Positions 1-8,388 are shown, numbered from the stretch's first letter. The stretch is 64,000 nt of DNA from DASSQJ01 sp963730165 (GCA_963730165.1 CAVSQS010000002.1:372001-436000); one strand, 5' to 3'. A program made the numbers and translations. The notes: generated by a model from the sequence alone, not told the origin.

Positions 1-26
1 TCGATGTGCAGAACCTCGTCGTCCAT
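1..26 (-). CDS. possible 5' end of a divergent gene (partial)
   Basis: An ATG on the minus strand opens a frame reading M-D-D-E-V-L-H-I off the left edge, divergent from the Lrp-type gene. Lrp regulators often face their target gene, which is the main reason to mention it. The only purine-rich stretch (GGAGG) sits one base from the ATG, too close for a normal ribosome binding site. No function can be read from eight residues. Confidence 0.2.
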
Positions 27-60
27 GCCTCCACGATGGCTCAGCCGACCATGAATCGCC

Positions 61-98
61 ATGATCATTGCTGCATCAACAAGCCGTTGCTGCGATCC
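61..98. promoter_or_regulatory. possible Lrp operator (TTGCTGC direct repeat)
   Basis: The 143 bases before the Lrp-family gene are more A/T-rich than their surroundings. They hold an 8-base palindrome ATGATCAT (61-68) and a direct repeat TTGCTGC at 68-74 and 87-93, 19 bases apart, close to two helical turns. Autoregulation through repeated A/T-rich sites is usual for Lrp/AsnC proteins. Assigning this repeat as the site is inference from position only. Confidence 0.3.
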
Positions 99-143
99 TG
101 TCGTCATGAACAACAGGGCTGGCCCCGGCGAGGAGGTCCGTTG

Positions 144-650
144 GTGAGCGCACAACCACCCCCTCCGACCCCGCAGCGCTCCTCCGCATCAGCTCTCGAC
201 GCCGTCGACCTGCGGCTGCTCGGTGCCCTCGTCGAGGACCCGACGACAACCGTGAAGGCCCTCGCCCACCGGCTCGGGCTCGCCGAGTCGACCGCCGCCT
301 ACCGGATCCGCGGCCTGCGCGATCGCGGCGTCGTCCGGGGCGCGCGCCTGGTCGTCGACCTCGCCGCCCTGGGCCGCCCCCTCGAGGCGATCGTCAAGGT
401 GCGCCTCCAGAGCCACAGCCAGGAGCTGGTCTCGCAGCTCTACGACGACCTCGTCGCAGTGCCGGGGGTGGTCCGGGCCTACCACGTCGCCGGAGCGGAC
501 GACTTCCACCTGCACGTCGCCGTCGCCGACGCCCGGGCGCTGCGTGACCTCGTCCTCGACCACGTGACCGTGCACCGGGTCGTGCGCTCCACCGAGACCC
601 AGCTCGTCTTCGAGCTGCGCGAGGGCACCGCGCTCGTCCCCACACCGTGA
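144..650 (+). CDS. Lrp/AsnC family transcriptional regulator
   Basis: 168 residues. An N-terminal winged HTH (about residues 18-65, with D-L-R-L-L-G-A-L then A-H-R-L-G-L-A-E-S-T) is followed by an RAM-type ligand-binding and oligomerisation domain (about 80-155, including V-P-G-V-V-R-A-Y-H-V-A-G). This is the normal size and order for Lrp/AsnC. The frame is open upstream to base 6, but GTG 144 is chosen because a perfect AGGAGG lies at 131-136 and the upstream residues look non-coding (Cys/His/Arg-rich). Such proteins sense amino or keto acids and control amino-acid catabolism or transport. The ligand cannot be read from the sequence; the target may be the gene leaving the window on the left. 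Confidence 0.85.
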   Translation: MSAQPPPPTPQRSSASALDAVDLRLLGALVEDPTTTVKALAHRLGLAESTAAYRIRGLRDRGVVRGARLVVDLAALGRPLEAIVKVRLQSHSQELVSQLYDDLVAVPGVVRAYHVAGADDFHLHVAVADARALRDLVLDHVTVHRVVRSTETQLVFELREGTALVPTP

Positions 651-680
651 CCCGCTCTCGCGGCCCGACGAGCGGCCCGG

Positions 681-1526
681 TCAGGGGGCGGTGAGCGCGT
701 CGTAGACGAGGGGCTCGAAGCCCTGGGCGTAGCCGGCCGTCGTCGGGTGGTAGGCGTTGCGGCTGTCGCCGCTCAGCACCGGCCCGAAGCCGTTGAGGTA
801 CGGGGTCGGGGCACACACGTCGTGGCCGGCGAAGGTCCGGTCGGGGTCCACGAAGGAGAACCCGGCCGCTGAGGCGGCCTGTGCGATCACCCCGTTGATC
901 TCGTCGCTGACGCCGTTGAGCAGACCGGCCTCCGTGGACGAGATGCCGTATGCCTGGAAGCACGAGACGCGCGCCGGGTCGAACCCGCGCGGGTACCCGA
1001 CGACGACGACCCTCGCGTTCGGCGCCTTGTCGCGGATGTCGGCGTACACCGTGCCCAGGCGTCCCGGCAGGAGGCCGGTGATCGCAGAGCTCGCCGTGTC
1101 GACCGCGGCCGCGCACGCCGAGTCACCGCTGGTGACACACGTGGTGATGAGGTCCGTGAAGCCGATGTCGTTGCCACCGATGCTGATCGAGACGTGGGTC
1201 GTCCGGCGGCCGAGGGCGGCGTCCTGGCCGTTGACGATGTCCGCGGTCTCGGCTCCCGAGCAGGCGACGAAGGTCAACGTCGCGCGTCGCAGCTGCTTGG
1301 TGACGAGCGGGGCGTACGCATCGCTGCTGCGGAAGCACGCGGCGTCGAGGTCGGGGTTGAACGTCCCGTTGCCCGAGGCGTAGGAGTCGCCCATGGCCAC
1401 GTACGACACCTTGGTGGATGTCGACGGCGGCTTCCCCTTGCCCGCAGCCGGAACGGCTGACCCGACGACGAGGAGGAAGGCGGCCGCGAGCACCGCCGTC
1501 CATGTCCTGGGGCTGGTACGGCTCAT
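681..1526 (-). CDS. secreted SGNH/GDSL hydrolase
   Basis: 281 residues. A Sec signal peptide (R-T-S-P-R-T then a hydrophobic run, likely cut after about residue 28) precedes an SGNH fold: block I GDSYASG with the nucleophile Ser at about 48, block III G-G-N-D, and block V carrying the catalytic His in Y-H-P near residue 262. Several Cys in the mature part suggest disulphides, as in secreted Streptomyces-type lipase/esterases. ATG 1526 is preferred over upstream in-frame codons because GAGGAGGAG precedes it and the signal peptide starts there. It is an exported esterase or lipase of unknown substrate. It is divergent from the ABC exporter and tail-to-tail with the Lrp gene. Confidence 0.85.
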   Translation of the reverse strand: MSRTSPRTWTAVLAAAFLLVVGSAVPAAGKGKPPSTSTKVSYVAMGDSYASGNGTFNPDLDAACFRSSDAYAPLVTKQLRRATLTFVACSGAETADIVNGQDAALGRRTTHVSISIGGNDIGFTDLITTCVTSGDSACAAAVDTASSAITGLLPGRLGTVYADIRDKAPNARVVVVGYPRGFDPARVSCFQAYGISSTEAGLLNGVSDEINGVIAQAASAAGFSFVDPDRTFAGHDVCAPTPYLNGFGPVLSGDSRNAYHPTTAGYAQGFEPLVYDALTAP

Positions 1527-1732
1527 GGCGAGCTCCTCCTCGGGTGAAGGGCGCGGCGCGAGAACCCCGCACGCGCCTGGTGGCGTCGGGAGGAGTCTGC
1601 CGAGGTGCAGCCCGTCCGGCAACCGCACCAAGGTGCACCGGTCCGGTCGTCCCCCGGGTGTGACCGGCGCGGCACCCTCGCGCCGATGCCGTCAGGCCGC
1701 CCTACATTGGACGGACCGGAGGGAGTCACCCA

Positions 1733-2632
1733 GTGGAGCCCGTCATCGTCAGCGAGGGCCTGGAGAAGTCGTACGGGCGCACCCGTGCCCTGGCCGGCCT
1801 CGACCTCGCGGTGGCCCCGGGCGAGGTGTTCGGGTTCCTCGGGATGAACGGCGCCGGCAAGACGACGACCATCCGCATCCTCCTCGACCTCATCCGTCCG
1901 ACCCGGGGCTCGGTCCGCGTCCTCGGTCTGGACCCACGCCGTGAGGGCGTCCTCCTGCGCCGGCGGCTGGGCTACCTCGAGGGCGACTTCGTCGTCGACG
2001 GCCGGCAGAGCGGACACGAGCTGCTCACCTATCTCGGGCACCTCCGGGGTGGGGTCCCCGCGGCACGGATCACCGAGCTCGCCGAGCGGCTGAGCCTGGA
2101 CCTGTCGCGGGCCATCGGAACGCTGTCGAAGGGCAACCGCCAGAAGGTCGGCCTGGTCCAGGCGTTCATGCACGAGCCCGAGCTGCTCGTCCTCGACGAG
2201 CCGACCGCGGGCCTGGACCCCTTCCTCCAGCAGGAGTTCACCGCGATGGCACGCGAGGTCGTGTCGGAGGGCCGGACCGTGTTCATGTCCTCGCACGTGA
2301 TGAGCGAGGTCCAGAAGACCTCGGACCGGGTCGGCATCATCCGCGACGGCCGTCTCGCGAGCGTCGAGAGCGTCGAGAGCCTGCGCAGGAACGCCACCCG
2401 TCGCGTCGAGGTGCTGCTCGGTGGGCCACCCCCACCCGGGGCGTTCACGGGCATCCCCGGGGTCAGCGAGGTCAGTGTCGAGGGCCCGCTCGTCGTGTGC
2501 CGCCTCGAGGGATCCGCCGACGCGCTCGTCAAAGTGCTCGCGACCCACGAGGTCCTCAGCCTGACGAGCGAGGAGCCCGACCTCGAGGAGGTCTTCTTCG
2601 CCCGCTACGCCCGCGAGGAGGCGGGGCAGTGA
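1733..2632 (+). CDS. ABC-2 type exporter, ATP-binding subunit
   Basis: 299 residues. Walker A G-M-N-G-A-G-K-T-T at about 37-45, signature L-S-K-G-N-R-Q, Walker B L-L-V-L-D-E-P-T-A-G-L-D and the switch His in S-S-H-V-M-S-E are all intact. The signature has the K-G-N form seen in drug and bacitracin-type (CcmA/DrrA-like) ATPases. The start is GTG 1733 behind GGAGGGAG. A possible -10 TACATT lies about 25 bases upstream. The gene overlaps the permease by four bases (GTGA), so the two are translationally coupled and form one exporter. The substrate is unknown; multidrug or lipid export are the usual roles. Confidence 0.9.
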   Translation: MEPVIVSEGLEKSYGRTRALAGLDLAVAPGEVFGFLGMNGAGKTTTIRILLDLIRPTRGSVRVLGLDPRREGVLLRRRLGYLEGDFVVDGRQSGHELLTYLGHLRGGVPAARITELAERLSLDLSRAIGTLSKGNRQKVGLVQAFMHEPELLVLDEPTAGLDPFLQQEFTAMAREVVSEGRTVFMSSHVMSEVQKTSDRVGIIRDGRLASVESVESLRRNATRRVEVLLGGPPPPGAFTGIPGVSEVSVEGPLVVCRLEGSADALVKVLATHEVLSLTSEEPDLEEVFFARYAREEAGQ

Positions 2633-3423
2633 TCCGCACCGTCTATGCGAAGTGGCTGCGCGACAGCCGCCGCTCCCTCCTCGGGTGGACCGTGGCGATC
2701 GTCGTCGTCGGAGGTGCCTACGCCGCCTTCTGGCCCACCTTCGAGGACCCGGAGGTCGCCGAGCTCCTCGACAACTACCCGTCGGCACTGCTCGAGGCCA
2801 TCAACTACACGGACATCAGCACCCCGGAGGGATACCTCACCGCGACGGTGTACGGCCTCGTCGTGGCCGTCCTCATCGCGGTCTTCGCGATCGGCGCCGG
2901 CGCGCGGACCATCGCCGGTGACGAGGAGGCCGGCACCCTCGACCTCACCCTCTCGCACCCGGTGAGCCGCCCGGCGCTGGCGCTGCAGCGGGTGGCGGCC
3001 CTCGCGACGGCGGTGGTCGGGGTCGTCGGGGCCTTCTGGCTCGCGATGCTCGCCCTGTCCGGGCCCGTGGGCTTCTCGGGGATCGGGGCCGGCCGGCTCG
3101 CGGCGATGCACCTCCACCTCGCCGCGTTCGCGCTGCTCTTCGGGACCCTCGCCTTCGCGGTCGGCGCCGCGACCGGCCGGAGGGCCTGGACCATGGGCGT
3201 CTCCGCCGGGGCCGCGGTCCTCGCCTACGCGGCGAGCGGCATCCTCCCCCAGGTCGAGGGGCTCGAGTGGACCCGCGACTGGTCGGCCTTCACATGGCTC
3301 GCCGGGTCGATGCCGCTCGCCAACGGGGTCGACGTCGGACACGTCGCGACGATGCTCGGCCTCTCCGCACTCTTCGTCACGCTCGGCACCCTGGCCTTCC
3401 GGCGGCGCGACCTCGCCGTGTGA
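2629..3423 (+). CDS. ABC-2 type exporter, permease subunit
   Basis: 264 residues with about six membrane segments: one near residues 18-38, then V-Y-G-L-V-V-A-V-L-I-A, and further runs to the C-terminus. The fold matches ABC2_membrane permeases with a short cytoplasmic start (T-V-Y-A-K-W-L-R-D-S) and an extracytoplasmic loop after TM1. It contains E-E-A-G-T-L-D-L-T-L-S-H-P-V-S-R, the coupling-helix motif of this family that contacts the ATPase. The GTG start at 2629 overlaps the stop of the ATPase gene, which fixes the start. It works with the preceding ATPase as a homodimeric permease. Substrate unknown. Confidence 0.85.
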   Translation: MIRTVYAKWLRDSRRSLLGWTVAIVVVGGAYAAFWPTFEDPEVAELLDNYPSALLEAINYTDISTPEGYLTATVYGLVVAVLIAVFAIGAGARTIAGDEEAGTLDLTLSHPVSRPALALQRVAALATAVVGVVGAFWLAMLALSGPVGFSGIGAGRLAAMHLHLAAFALLFGTLAFAVGAATGRRAWTMGVSAGAAVLAYAASGILPQVEGLEWTRDWSAFTWLAGSMPLANGVDVGHVATMLGLSALFVTLGTLAFRRRDLAV

Positions 3424-3508
3424 CCGGGTGGGCCCTTGGCGTGGGCGCGACGGACGTCGACGGGCTCGGGCCACCGAGCGCCGGTGCGAGGTCGCGACGG
3501 CGTGGGCG

Positions 3509-4003
3509 TCAGGCGCCGGGCTCCGGGCGGTAGGAGACCGCGAGCATCCCGAGTGCCGCGCCCACCCCGAGGACAGCCGCGACGAGCGCCCACCACGCCC
3601 CCGACACCTCCAGCCCCAGCGCATGGTCGAGCGACCACCGGCCCGGCCCGGCGGCCGCGACCCCGACCGCGACCATCGCGACGAGCAGCACGTACTCCCA
3701 GCCGCCCTTGAAGACGAAGTAGCCCTTTCCCCGGTGGTCGGTGCGCATGGCCACGACCATGAGCCCGACGAAGGCGGCGGCGACGAGTCCGGTGAGCAGG
3801 CCGAGCGTCATCGCCACGCCCGCGCCGATCTCCGTCACCGCCGCGACCCGGGCGTGCACGTGTGCCGGCCGCAGCCCGATGCCGTCGAACCAGCGGGTCG
3901 TCCCCGCGAGCCCGCCCGCGCCGAACGCCTTGTTCCAGCCATGCAGGACGAGCATCGGCCCGAGGGCGAGCCGGACGATGAGCAGGCCGAGGTCGACGTC
4001 CAC
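3509..4003 (-). CDS. DoxX family membrane protein
   Basis: 164 residues and four predicted membrane helices. The opening L-L-I-V-R-L-A-L-G-P-M-L-V-L-H-G-W-N-K is the DoxX signature (L-R-L-x-L-G-...-H-G-x-x-K). GTG 4003 is chosen over upstream in-frame codons because AGGAGG precedes it by nine bases and the conserved N-terminal helix begins just after. DoxX proteins are inner-membrane proteins linked in some species to thiol or oxidative stress complexes with SodA and SseA. No such partners adjoin here. It is divergent from the crotonase gene. Confidence 0.85.
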   Translation of the reverse strand: MDVDLGLLIVRLALGPMLVLHGWNKAFGAGGLAGTTRWFDGIGLRPAHVHARVAAVTEIGAGVAMTLGLLTGLVAAAFVGLMVVAMRTDHRGKGYFVFKGGWEYVLLVAMVAVGVAAAGPGRWSLDHALGLEVSGAWWALVAAVLGVGAALGMLAVSYRPEPGA

Positions 4004-4104
4004 GGGCGGGCACCTCCTGCCGCCACGGTCGGTGGCGTTCGGGTCGATGGGGCGGGCGTGGCACCACCGTAGGCCGCCGGCGGGTCGCGCGGCAGGATGG
4101 GGCC

Positions 4105-4914
4105 ATGAGCGCACCCCCGGACGGCCTGCTGATCGAGCACCGCGGGCACGTCGAGACGTGGACCCTCAACCGCCCCGACCAGCGCAACCCGGTCTCCGAC
4201 CCCGACGTCGTCGACGCCCTCGTCGCCGCGGTCGAGCGGGTCAACGCCGACCCGGGCGTTCGGGCCGTCGTGCTCACCGGGGCGGGCCCGGCCTTCTCGG
4301 CCGGCGGCAACATCAAGGACATGGCCGCCCGGCGCCCGCCTTTCGACGGCCCACCGGCGACCCTGCGCGAGCGCTACCGCCACGGCATCCAGCGGATCCC
4401 TCGAGCGATGTACGCGTGCGACGTCCCGGTCGTCGCGGCGGTCAACGGCCCCGCCATCGGCGCCGGCTGCGACCTCGCGTGCATGTGCGACCTGCGGGTC
4501 GCCTCGAGCGCGGCGACGTTCGCCGAGAGCTTCGTCCGGCTCGGGCTCGTCCCCGGCGACGGCGGCGCGTGGCTGCTCCAGCGCGTCGTCGGCCCGGCCC
4601 GCGCCGCCGAGATGACGCTCACCGGTGACCCGGTCGACGCGACGACGGCGCTTGAGTGGGGACTGGTCTCGCGGGTCGTCGACCCCGAGGAGCTCCTCCC
4701 CACCGCGCACGCGCTTGCCCAGCGCATCGCCGCGAACCCGCCGCGGACGGTGCGCCTGGCGAAGAAGCTGCTGCGCGAGGCTGCCCACCAGAGCCTCGAC
4801 TCGGTGCTCGAGCTCTCGGCCGCTTACCAGGCGATCAGCCAGCGCACCGCCGACCACGAGGAGGCTCTCGCCGGCCTGCTCGAGAAGCGGCCGACGACCT
4901 TCACCGGGGAGTAG
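4105..4914 (+). CDS. crotonase-family (enoyl-CoA hydratase/isomerase-like) protein
   Basis: 269 residues with the crotonase fold: oxyanion-hole strands F-S-A-G-G-N-I-K-D and N-G-P-A-I-G-A-G-C-D-L. Aligned by eye to rat mitochondrial hydratase, the Glu144 position (G-C-E-L) is Asp here, and the Glu164 position (Q-P-E-I) falls on Phe in A-E-S-F-V-R-L-G. Simple hydration by the Glu pair is therefore doubtful, and isomerase, hydrolase or another crotonase chemistry is possible. The gene starts at ATG 4105 with no clear ribosome binding site; a CAGGAT element lies six bases upstream, which would allow leaderless expression. Four bases separate it from the acyl-CoA dehydrogenase gene, so the two act in one acyl-CoA pathway. 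Confidence 0.85.
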   Translation: MSAPPDGLLIEHRGHVETWTLNRPDQRNPVSDPDVVDALVAAVERVNADPGVRAVVLTGAGPAFSAGGNIKDMAARRPPFDGPPATLRERYRHGIQRIPRAMYACDVPVVAAVNGPAIGAGCDLACMCDLRVASSAATFAESFVRLGLVPGDGGAWLLQRVVGPARAAEMTLTGDPVDATTALEWGLVSRVVDPEELLPTAHALAQRIAANPPRTVRLAKKLLREAAHQSLDSVLELSAAYQAISQRTADHEEALAGLLEKRPTTFTGE

Positions 4915-4918
4915 CGCG

Positions 4919-6838
4919 ATGGCCTCGCTCCTGCCTCCTGTCCTCCTCGAGAGCGATGCGCTCACCGGGCTCCGTCGTGAGGTCCGCGCCTTCCTCGCCG
5001 AGGAGCGCGCCGCCGGCCTCTGGGAACCGGGGGTGGACACCTGGCTGACCGAGTGGGACCCGCAGTTCTCCCGGCGCCTCGCGGCGCGGGGGTGGGTCGG
5101 GATGACCGTGCCGGTCGCCTACGGTGGGCAGGGCCGCGGGTTCCTCGAGCGCTTCGTCGTCACCGAGGAGCTCCTTGCTGCAGCTGCCCCGGTGGCCTAC
5201 CACTGGATCGCCGACCGCCAGGTGGCCCCGGCCCTCCTGCGGTACGGGACCGAGGAGCAGAAGCAGCGCTGGCTCCCGCGGATCGCCGCCGCCGAGTGCG
5301 CGTTCGGCATCGGGATGTCCGAACCCGACTCCGGCTCCGACCTGGCCAGCGTGCGGACGCGTGCCGAGCGGGTGGACGGCGGATGGCGGGTCACCGGCAC
5401 CAAGGTCTGGACGTCCGGGGCGCACGAGGCCGACGCCTTCATCGCGCTGGTCCGGACCGCACCGGTCGACCCGCGGGACCGGCACGCGGGGCTGAGCCAG
5501 CTCGTCGTCGACCTGCGGGCGCGGGGGGTGGGGATCTCGCCGATCCGCTCGATGACGGGCCGGCACCACTTCAACGAGGTCCACCTCGACGGCGTCTTCG
5601 TGCCGGATGCCGATCTGCTCGGCGAGGTCGGCGCGGGATGGGAGCAGGTGACGAGCGAGCTCGCCTTCGAGCGCAGCGGCCCGGAGCGCTGGCTCTCGAC
5701 CTTCCCGATCGTCGAGGCGTGGGCGTCCGGGGAGGGCGCAGCCGACGCCGCCGCCGTCGGGCTCGGCGGGTCCGTGGCGCGGATGCGAGCGCTGCACCAG
5801 ATGTCGCTCGCGGTCGCCGGGGCGCTCGAGGCGGGGCTGGACGCCGATGTCCCGGCCGCCATGGTCAAGCTGCTCGGCACGACCTTCGAGGGTGACGTCG
5901 CGGCCGTCGCCCACCTCTCGACCCGGCCGGAACCGGGCACCCCCTACGCCGACGCCTTGGACCGCGCGCTGCTCCAACGGCCCGGCTTCACCCTCCGCGG
6001 CGGGACCAACGAGGTGCTGCGCGGGGTGCTGGCCCGCGGCCTCGGCCTGCGCGGGTCGGCAGCACCCGCCGCGCCGGCCGGTGGTCCGGTCGACCCCGAC
6101 CTCGTGGCCCTCGTCGACGAGGTGTTCGCCGACCACGCCGCCACCCTCGACGCCGAAGCCCCCCTCGACGTGGAGGACGCCACCTTCGCCGCGCGGCTCA
6201 CCGACCTGGGCCTCGACCGGCTGACCTCGCCCGAGCCCGACGGCGGAGGAGCGACCTGGCACGAGGTCGCTGTCGTCCTCCGCGCCGCGGCACGCCACGG
6301 CATCCCCGTCCCGTCGGTCCTCGCCGACCTCGTGCCCGAGGGCGTCCCCGACGGAGAGCGCCGTCTGAGGTCGTCGCTCGCCACGTGCGTGTCGATGACG
6401 GGGGCGCTGGATGCCGCGATCGACCTCACGGTGCACCACGTCACCGAGCGCACGCAGTTCGGACGGCCGGTCGCGGCGTTCCAGGCGGTGCAGCAGCTCG
6501 TGGCCGACGCCGCCTCCGAGGCGGCCCTGGCGCGGGCGGCCACCGACGCGGCGCTCGCCGAGGCCGTCGAGCGCGGTTTCGGCGACCCGGGGCTCGCCGT
6601 GTCCGTCGCGGTCGCCCGGTCGGTGTGTGCCCGGGCCGGTTCGGTCGTCGTCCGGAACACCCATCAGGCGCACGGCGCGATCGGGACGACGCTGGAGCAC
6701 CTCCTCCACCGCAGCACGATGCCGGTGCTCGCGTGGACGACGCACGCCGGGCCGGTGCCCGACGCCGAGGACCTCATCGCCGCCGAGGCGTGCCACCGGG
6801 GCGTCTGGCCGGTGGTCAGTGGGACCGCGTCCGAGTGA
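4919..6838 (+). CDS. double-domain acyl-CoA dehydrogenase
   Basis: 639 residues, far longer than a usual acyl-CoA dehydrogenase (about 380-400). Residues 1-380 form a complete unit: N-terminal helices, the beta domain (G-M-S-E-P-D-S-G-S-D-L-A and K-V-W-T-S-G), then C-terminal helices ending R-G-G-T-N-E-V-L-R-G. The E-G-T position that carries the catalytic Glu in medium-chain enzymes is G-G-T here. From about residue 390 a second, degenerate unit follows, with N-terminal helices but no beta domain, then the C-terminal helices (E-R-T-Q-F-G-R-P and H-G-A-I-G-T-T-L-E-H). This resembles the two subunits of heteromeric FadE/ChsE enzymes joined in one chain. ATG 4919 is chosen because the domain starts there and it follows the crotonase stop by four bases. 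Substrate unknown; bulky acyl or steroid-type CoA esters are possible. Confidence 0.85.
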   Translation: MASLLPPVLLESDALTGLRREVRAFLAEERAAGLWEPGVDTWLTEWDPQFSRRLAARGWVGMTVPVAYGGQGRGFLERFVVTEELLAAAAPVAYHWIADRQVAPALLRYGTEEQKQRWLPRIAAAECAFGIGMSEPDSGSDLASVRTRAERVDGGWRVTGTKVWTSGAHEADAFIALVRTAPVDPRDRHAGLSQLVVDLRARGVGISPIRSMTGRHHFNEVHLDGVFVPDADLLGEVGAGWEQVTSELAFERSGPERWLSTFPIVEAWASGEGAADAAAVGLGGSVARMRALHQMSLAVAGALEAGLDADVPAAMVKLLGTTFEGDVAAVAHLSTRPEPGTPYADALDRALLQRPGFTLRGGTNEVLRGVLARGLGLRGSAAPAAPAGGPVDPDLVALVDEVFADHAATLDAEAPLDVEDATFAARLTDLGLDRLTSPEPDGGGATWHEVAVVLRAAARHGIPVPSVLADLVPEGVPDGERRLRSSLATCVSMTGALDAAIDLTVHHVTERTQFGRPVAAFQAVQQLVADAASEAALARAATDAALAEAVERGFGDPGLAVSVAVARSVCARAGSVVVRNTHQAHGAIGTTLEHLLHRSTMPVLAWTTHAGPVPDAEDLIAAEACHRGVWPVVSGTASE

Positions 6839-7265
6839 CCGTGGGTGCCCCGCCCCGCAGCCACGCCAGGGCCAGACCCGCCTCGACGACGCCGAGGGCG
6901 GCGATGACCGGCTGGAGGAAGAAGTAGCGCTGGAGCAGCGCGAGCTGCACGACGATCCACACGACGAGGCCGGCACCGGCCACGATCCCGGCGAGGGCCG
7001 CCCACTGGTGGCGGCGCCAGACGAGCCAGGCCACGACCAGCTGCGGCAGCGCCACCGTCGCGAGCAGCGCGATGCCCGGCCACGTCCACGTGTCGACCGG
7101 GAGGTTCTCGAGCCACTCGTCGGGCATCCCCATCCCGTCGACGAGCAGCCCCAACCCGCCGTAGACCGCGTTGGCCGCGACGAGCAGGAGGGTGAGCAGC
7201 AGGCCGACGCGCGCCCAGCCCCGCTCGGTCCGGCCGCCTGCCGAACGTGTCGACACCGTCGTCAT
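6816..7265 (-). CDS. four-helix integral membrane protein of unknown function
   Basis: 149 residues with four hydrophobic segments (starting about residues 17, 58, 85 and 108) and a short basic N-terminus. ATG 7265 is selected because GGAAGGAGG lies seven to ten bases upstream. The upstream part of the open frame is Cys/Arg-rich and not protein-like. The 3' end overlaps the 3' end of the acyl-CoA dehydrogenase by 23 bases, tail to tail. I do not recognise a named family; the pattern fits small actinobacterial membrane proteins with no assigned role. Confidence 0.7.
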   Translation of the reverse strand: MTTVSTRSAGGRTERGWARVGLLLTLLLVAANAVYGGLGLLVDGMGMPDEWLENLPVDTWTWPGIALLATVALPQLVVAWLVWRRHQWAALAGIVAGAGLVVWIVVQLALLQRYFFLQPVIAALGVVEAGLALAWLRGGAPTVTRTRSH

Positions 7266-7356
7266 CGCGGACGCCTCCTTCCGTGGCCCCGGGACCGATC
7301 CTCCTCCGTCCCGGCGGGCGCAGCAGGCCACTGTCCCGCACACCACACCGGCGCGC

Positions 7357-8334
7357 TCAGCCTTCGTCGGGTGGTGCGGGGTCCGCGAGGGAGGAGGCCA
7401 ACCGGTCGGCGACGGCCGCGACGGCGGACCGCAGCTCCGGTCCGGCCTCAACGTGGAACGGGAGCGGGATGTGCGCGAGCCACTCCCCCGCGTACATCGC
7501 GGGGTTGCTCGTGCTCCCGACGAGCACGCTACGGCCGCCGCCGAGCGGTTCCAACCGCCCCATCGGGGACCCGACCCAGGGGCGCACCTGCTCGAGCGGG
7601 GCGTCGAAGACCACCCGGGTCTCGTGCTCCCAGCCCAGGCCGAGGTGCTCCTCGAGGACCGCTGCCGGGTCCAGGCCGGAGGGCCGCTCGAACCGCTCCG
7701 GCAGCTCCACGACCCGCCGTACCCGGTCCACCCTCAGTGTCCGCACCTCCCCCGCCTCGTGGGCGTGGCCCAGCAGGTACCAGTAGCCGCGCCGGACGAC
7801 GACCGCCCACGGGTCGACGACGGTCTCCCAGTCACGCCCCGACGCGGTGCGGTAGGTGACCCGGACCCGGCGACCGTCAGCGGCGGCCGCCGCGAGGGTG
7901 CTCGTCGTCGCCGGTCGTGGGCGGCCGTCGGTCCACGCCCGACCCGCCGCGACGTGCGAGCGGACCGCGGCCGCGTCCCGCGCGACGTTCTCGGGCAGCG
8001 CCCGCAGGATCTTGCCGAGCGCGGTGCCGAGGGGGTCCTCGGGACCCGGTGCGGCGGGCCCCTCGAGCACGGCCATGACGAGCCCGAGGACCTCCTCGGA
8101 GGTGAAGCTGAGCGGGGGCAGCCGCACCCCCCGACCGAGGCGGTACCCGCCGTAGCGGCCGCGGACGGACTCGATCGGGATGCCGGCCCCGCGCAGCGTC
8201 GCCACGTAGCGCCGGGCCGCGCGGTCGGAGACCCCGAGCCGTTCGCCGAGCTGCTCGGCGGTGATGCCCGGCCGGGCCTGGACGACCTCGAGGGCGTGCA
8301 AGGCCCGGGCAACGGGACTCGCGCCGGCATCCAT
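7357..8334 (-). CDS. WYL-domain transcriptional regulator (HTH_11/WYL, YafY-like)
   Basis: 325 residues. An N-terminal winged HTH (about 8-60: I-T-A-E-Q-L-G-E-R-L-G-V-S-D-R-A-A-R-R-Y) is followed by a linker and a WYL domain (about 150-220) with the eponymous residues in Y-W-Y-L-L-G. A C-terminal extension (WCX-like) completes it. ATG 8334 is supported by a TACGCT -10 element six bases upstream, the spacing of a leaderless transcript. The gene is divergent from the alpha/beta hydrolase gene across 60 bases that contain a near-perfect palindrome, so it probably controls that gene and itself. The ligand is unknown; WYL domains bind small molecules or nucleic acid. Confidence 0.88.
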   Translation of the reverse strand: MDAGASPVARALHALEVVQARPGITAEQLGERLGVSDRAARRYVATLRGAGIPIESVRGRYGGYRLGRGVRLPPLSFTSEEVLGLVMAVLEGPAAPGPEDPLGTALGKILRALPENVARDAAAVRSHVAAGRAWTDGRPRPATTSTLAAAAADGRRVRVTYRTASGRDWETVVDPWAVVVRRGYWYLLGHAHEAGEVRTLRVDRVRRVVELPERFERPSGLDPAAVLEEHLGLGWEHETRVVFDAPLEQVRPWVGSPMGRLEPLGGGRSVLVGSTSNPAMYAGEWLAHIPLPFHVEAGPELRSAVAAVADRLASSLADPAPPDEG

Positions 8335-8340
8335 CCCGAC

Positions 8341-8346
8341 AGCGTA
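8341..8346 (-). promoter_or_regulatory. -10 element of the WYL regulator gene (leaderless)
   Basis: TACGCT read on the minus strand fits the actinobacterial TANNNT -10 element. It ends six bases before the A of the ATG, so transcription would begin at or next to the start codon. Confidence 0.55.
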
Positions 8347-8353
8347 GGCGGGA

Positions 8354-8374
8354 ACCGGATGGCTTCCGTCCGGT
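8354..8374. promoter_or_regulatory. palindromic operator between WYL regulator and hydrolase genes
   Basis: Nine-base arms ACCGGATGG and CCGTCCGGT flank a CTT spacer and match at eight of nine positions. The site lies between the two divergent -10 elements, just upstream of both (about nine bases from the plus-strand -10), where a bound repressor would block both promoters. Its right half plus two bases (CCGTCCGGTAA) recurs in the palindrome at 19410-19427. Confidence 0.6.
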
Positions 8375-8382
8375 AAGGCCTC

Positions 8383-8388
8383 TAGCGT
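8383..8388 (+). promoter_or_regulatory. -10 element of the hydrolase gene (leaderless)
   Basis: TAGCGT ends six bases before ATG 8395, the same geometry as the divergent -10 of the WYL gene. No ribosome binding site precedes the ATG, which supports a leaderless mRNA. Confidence 0.55.
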
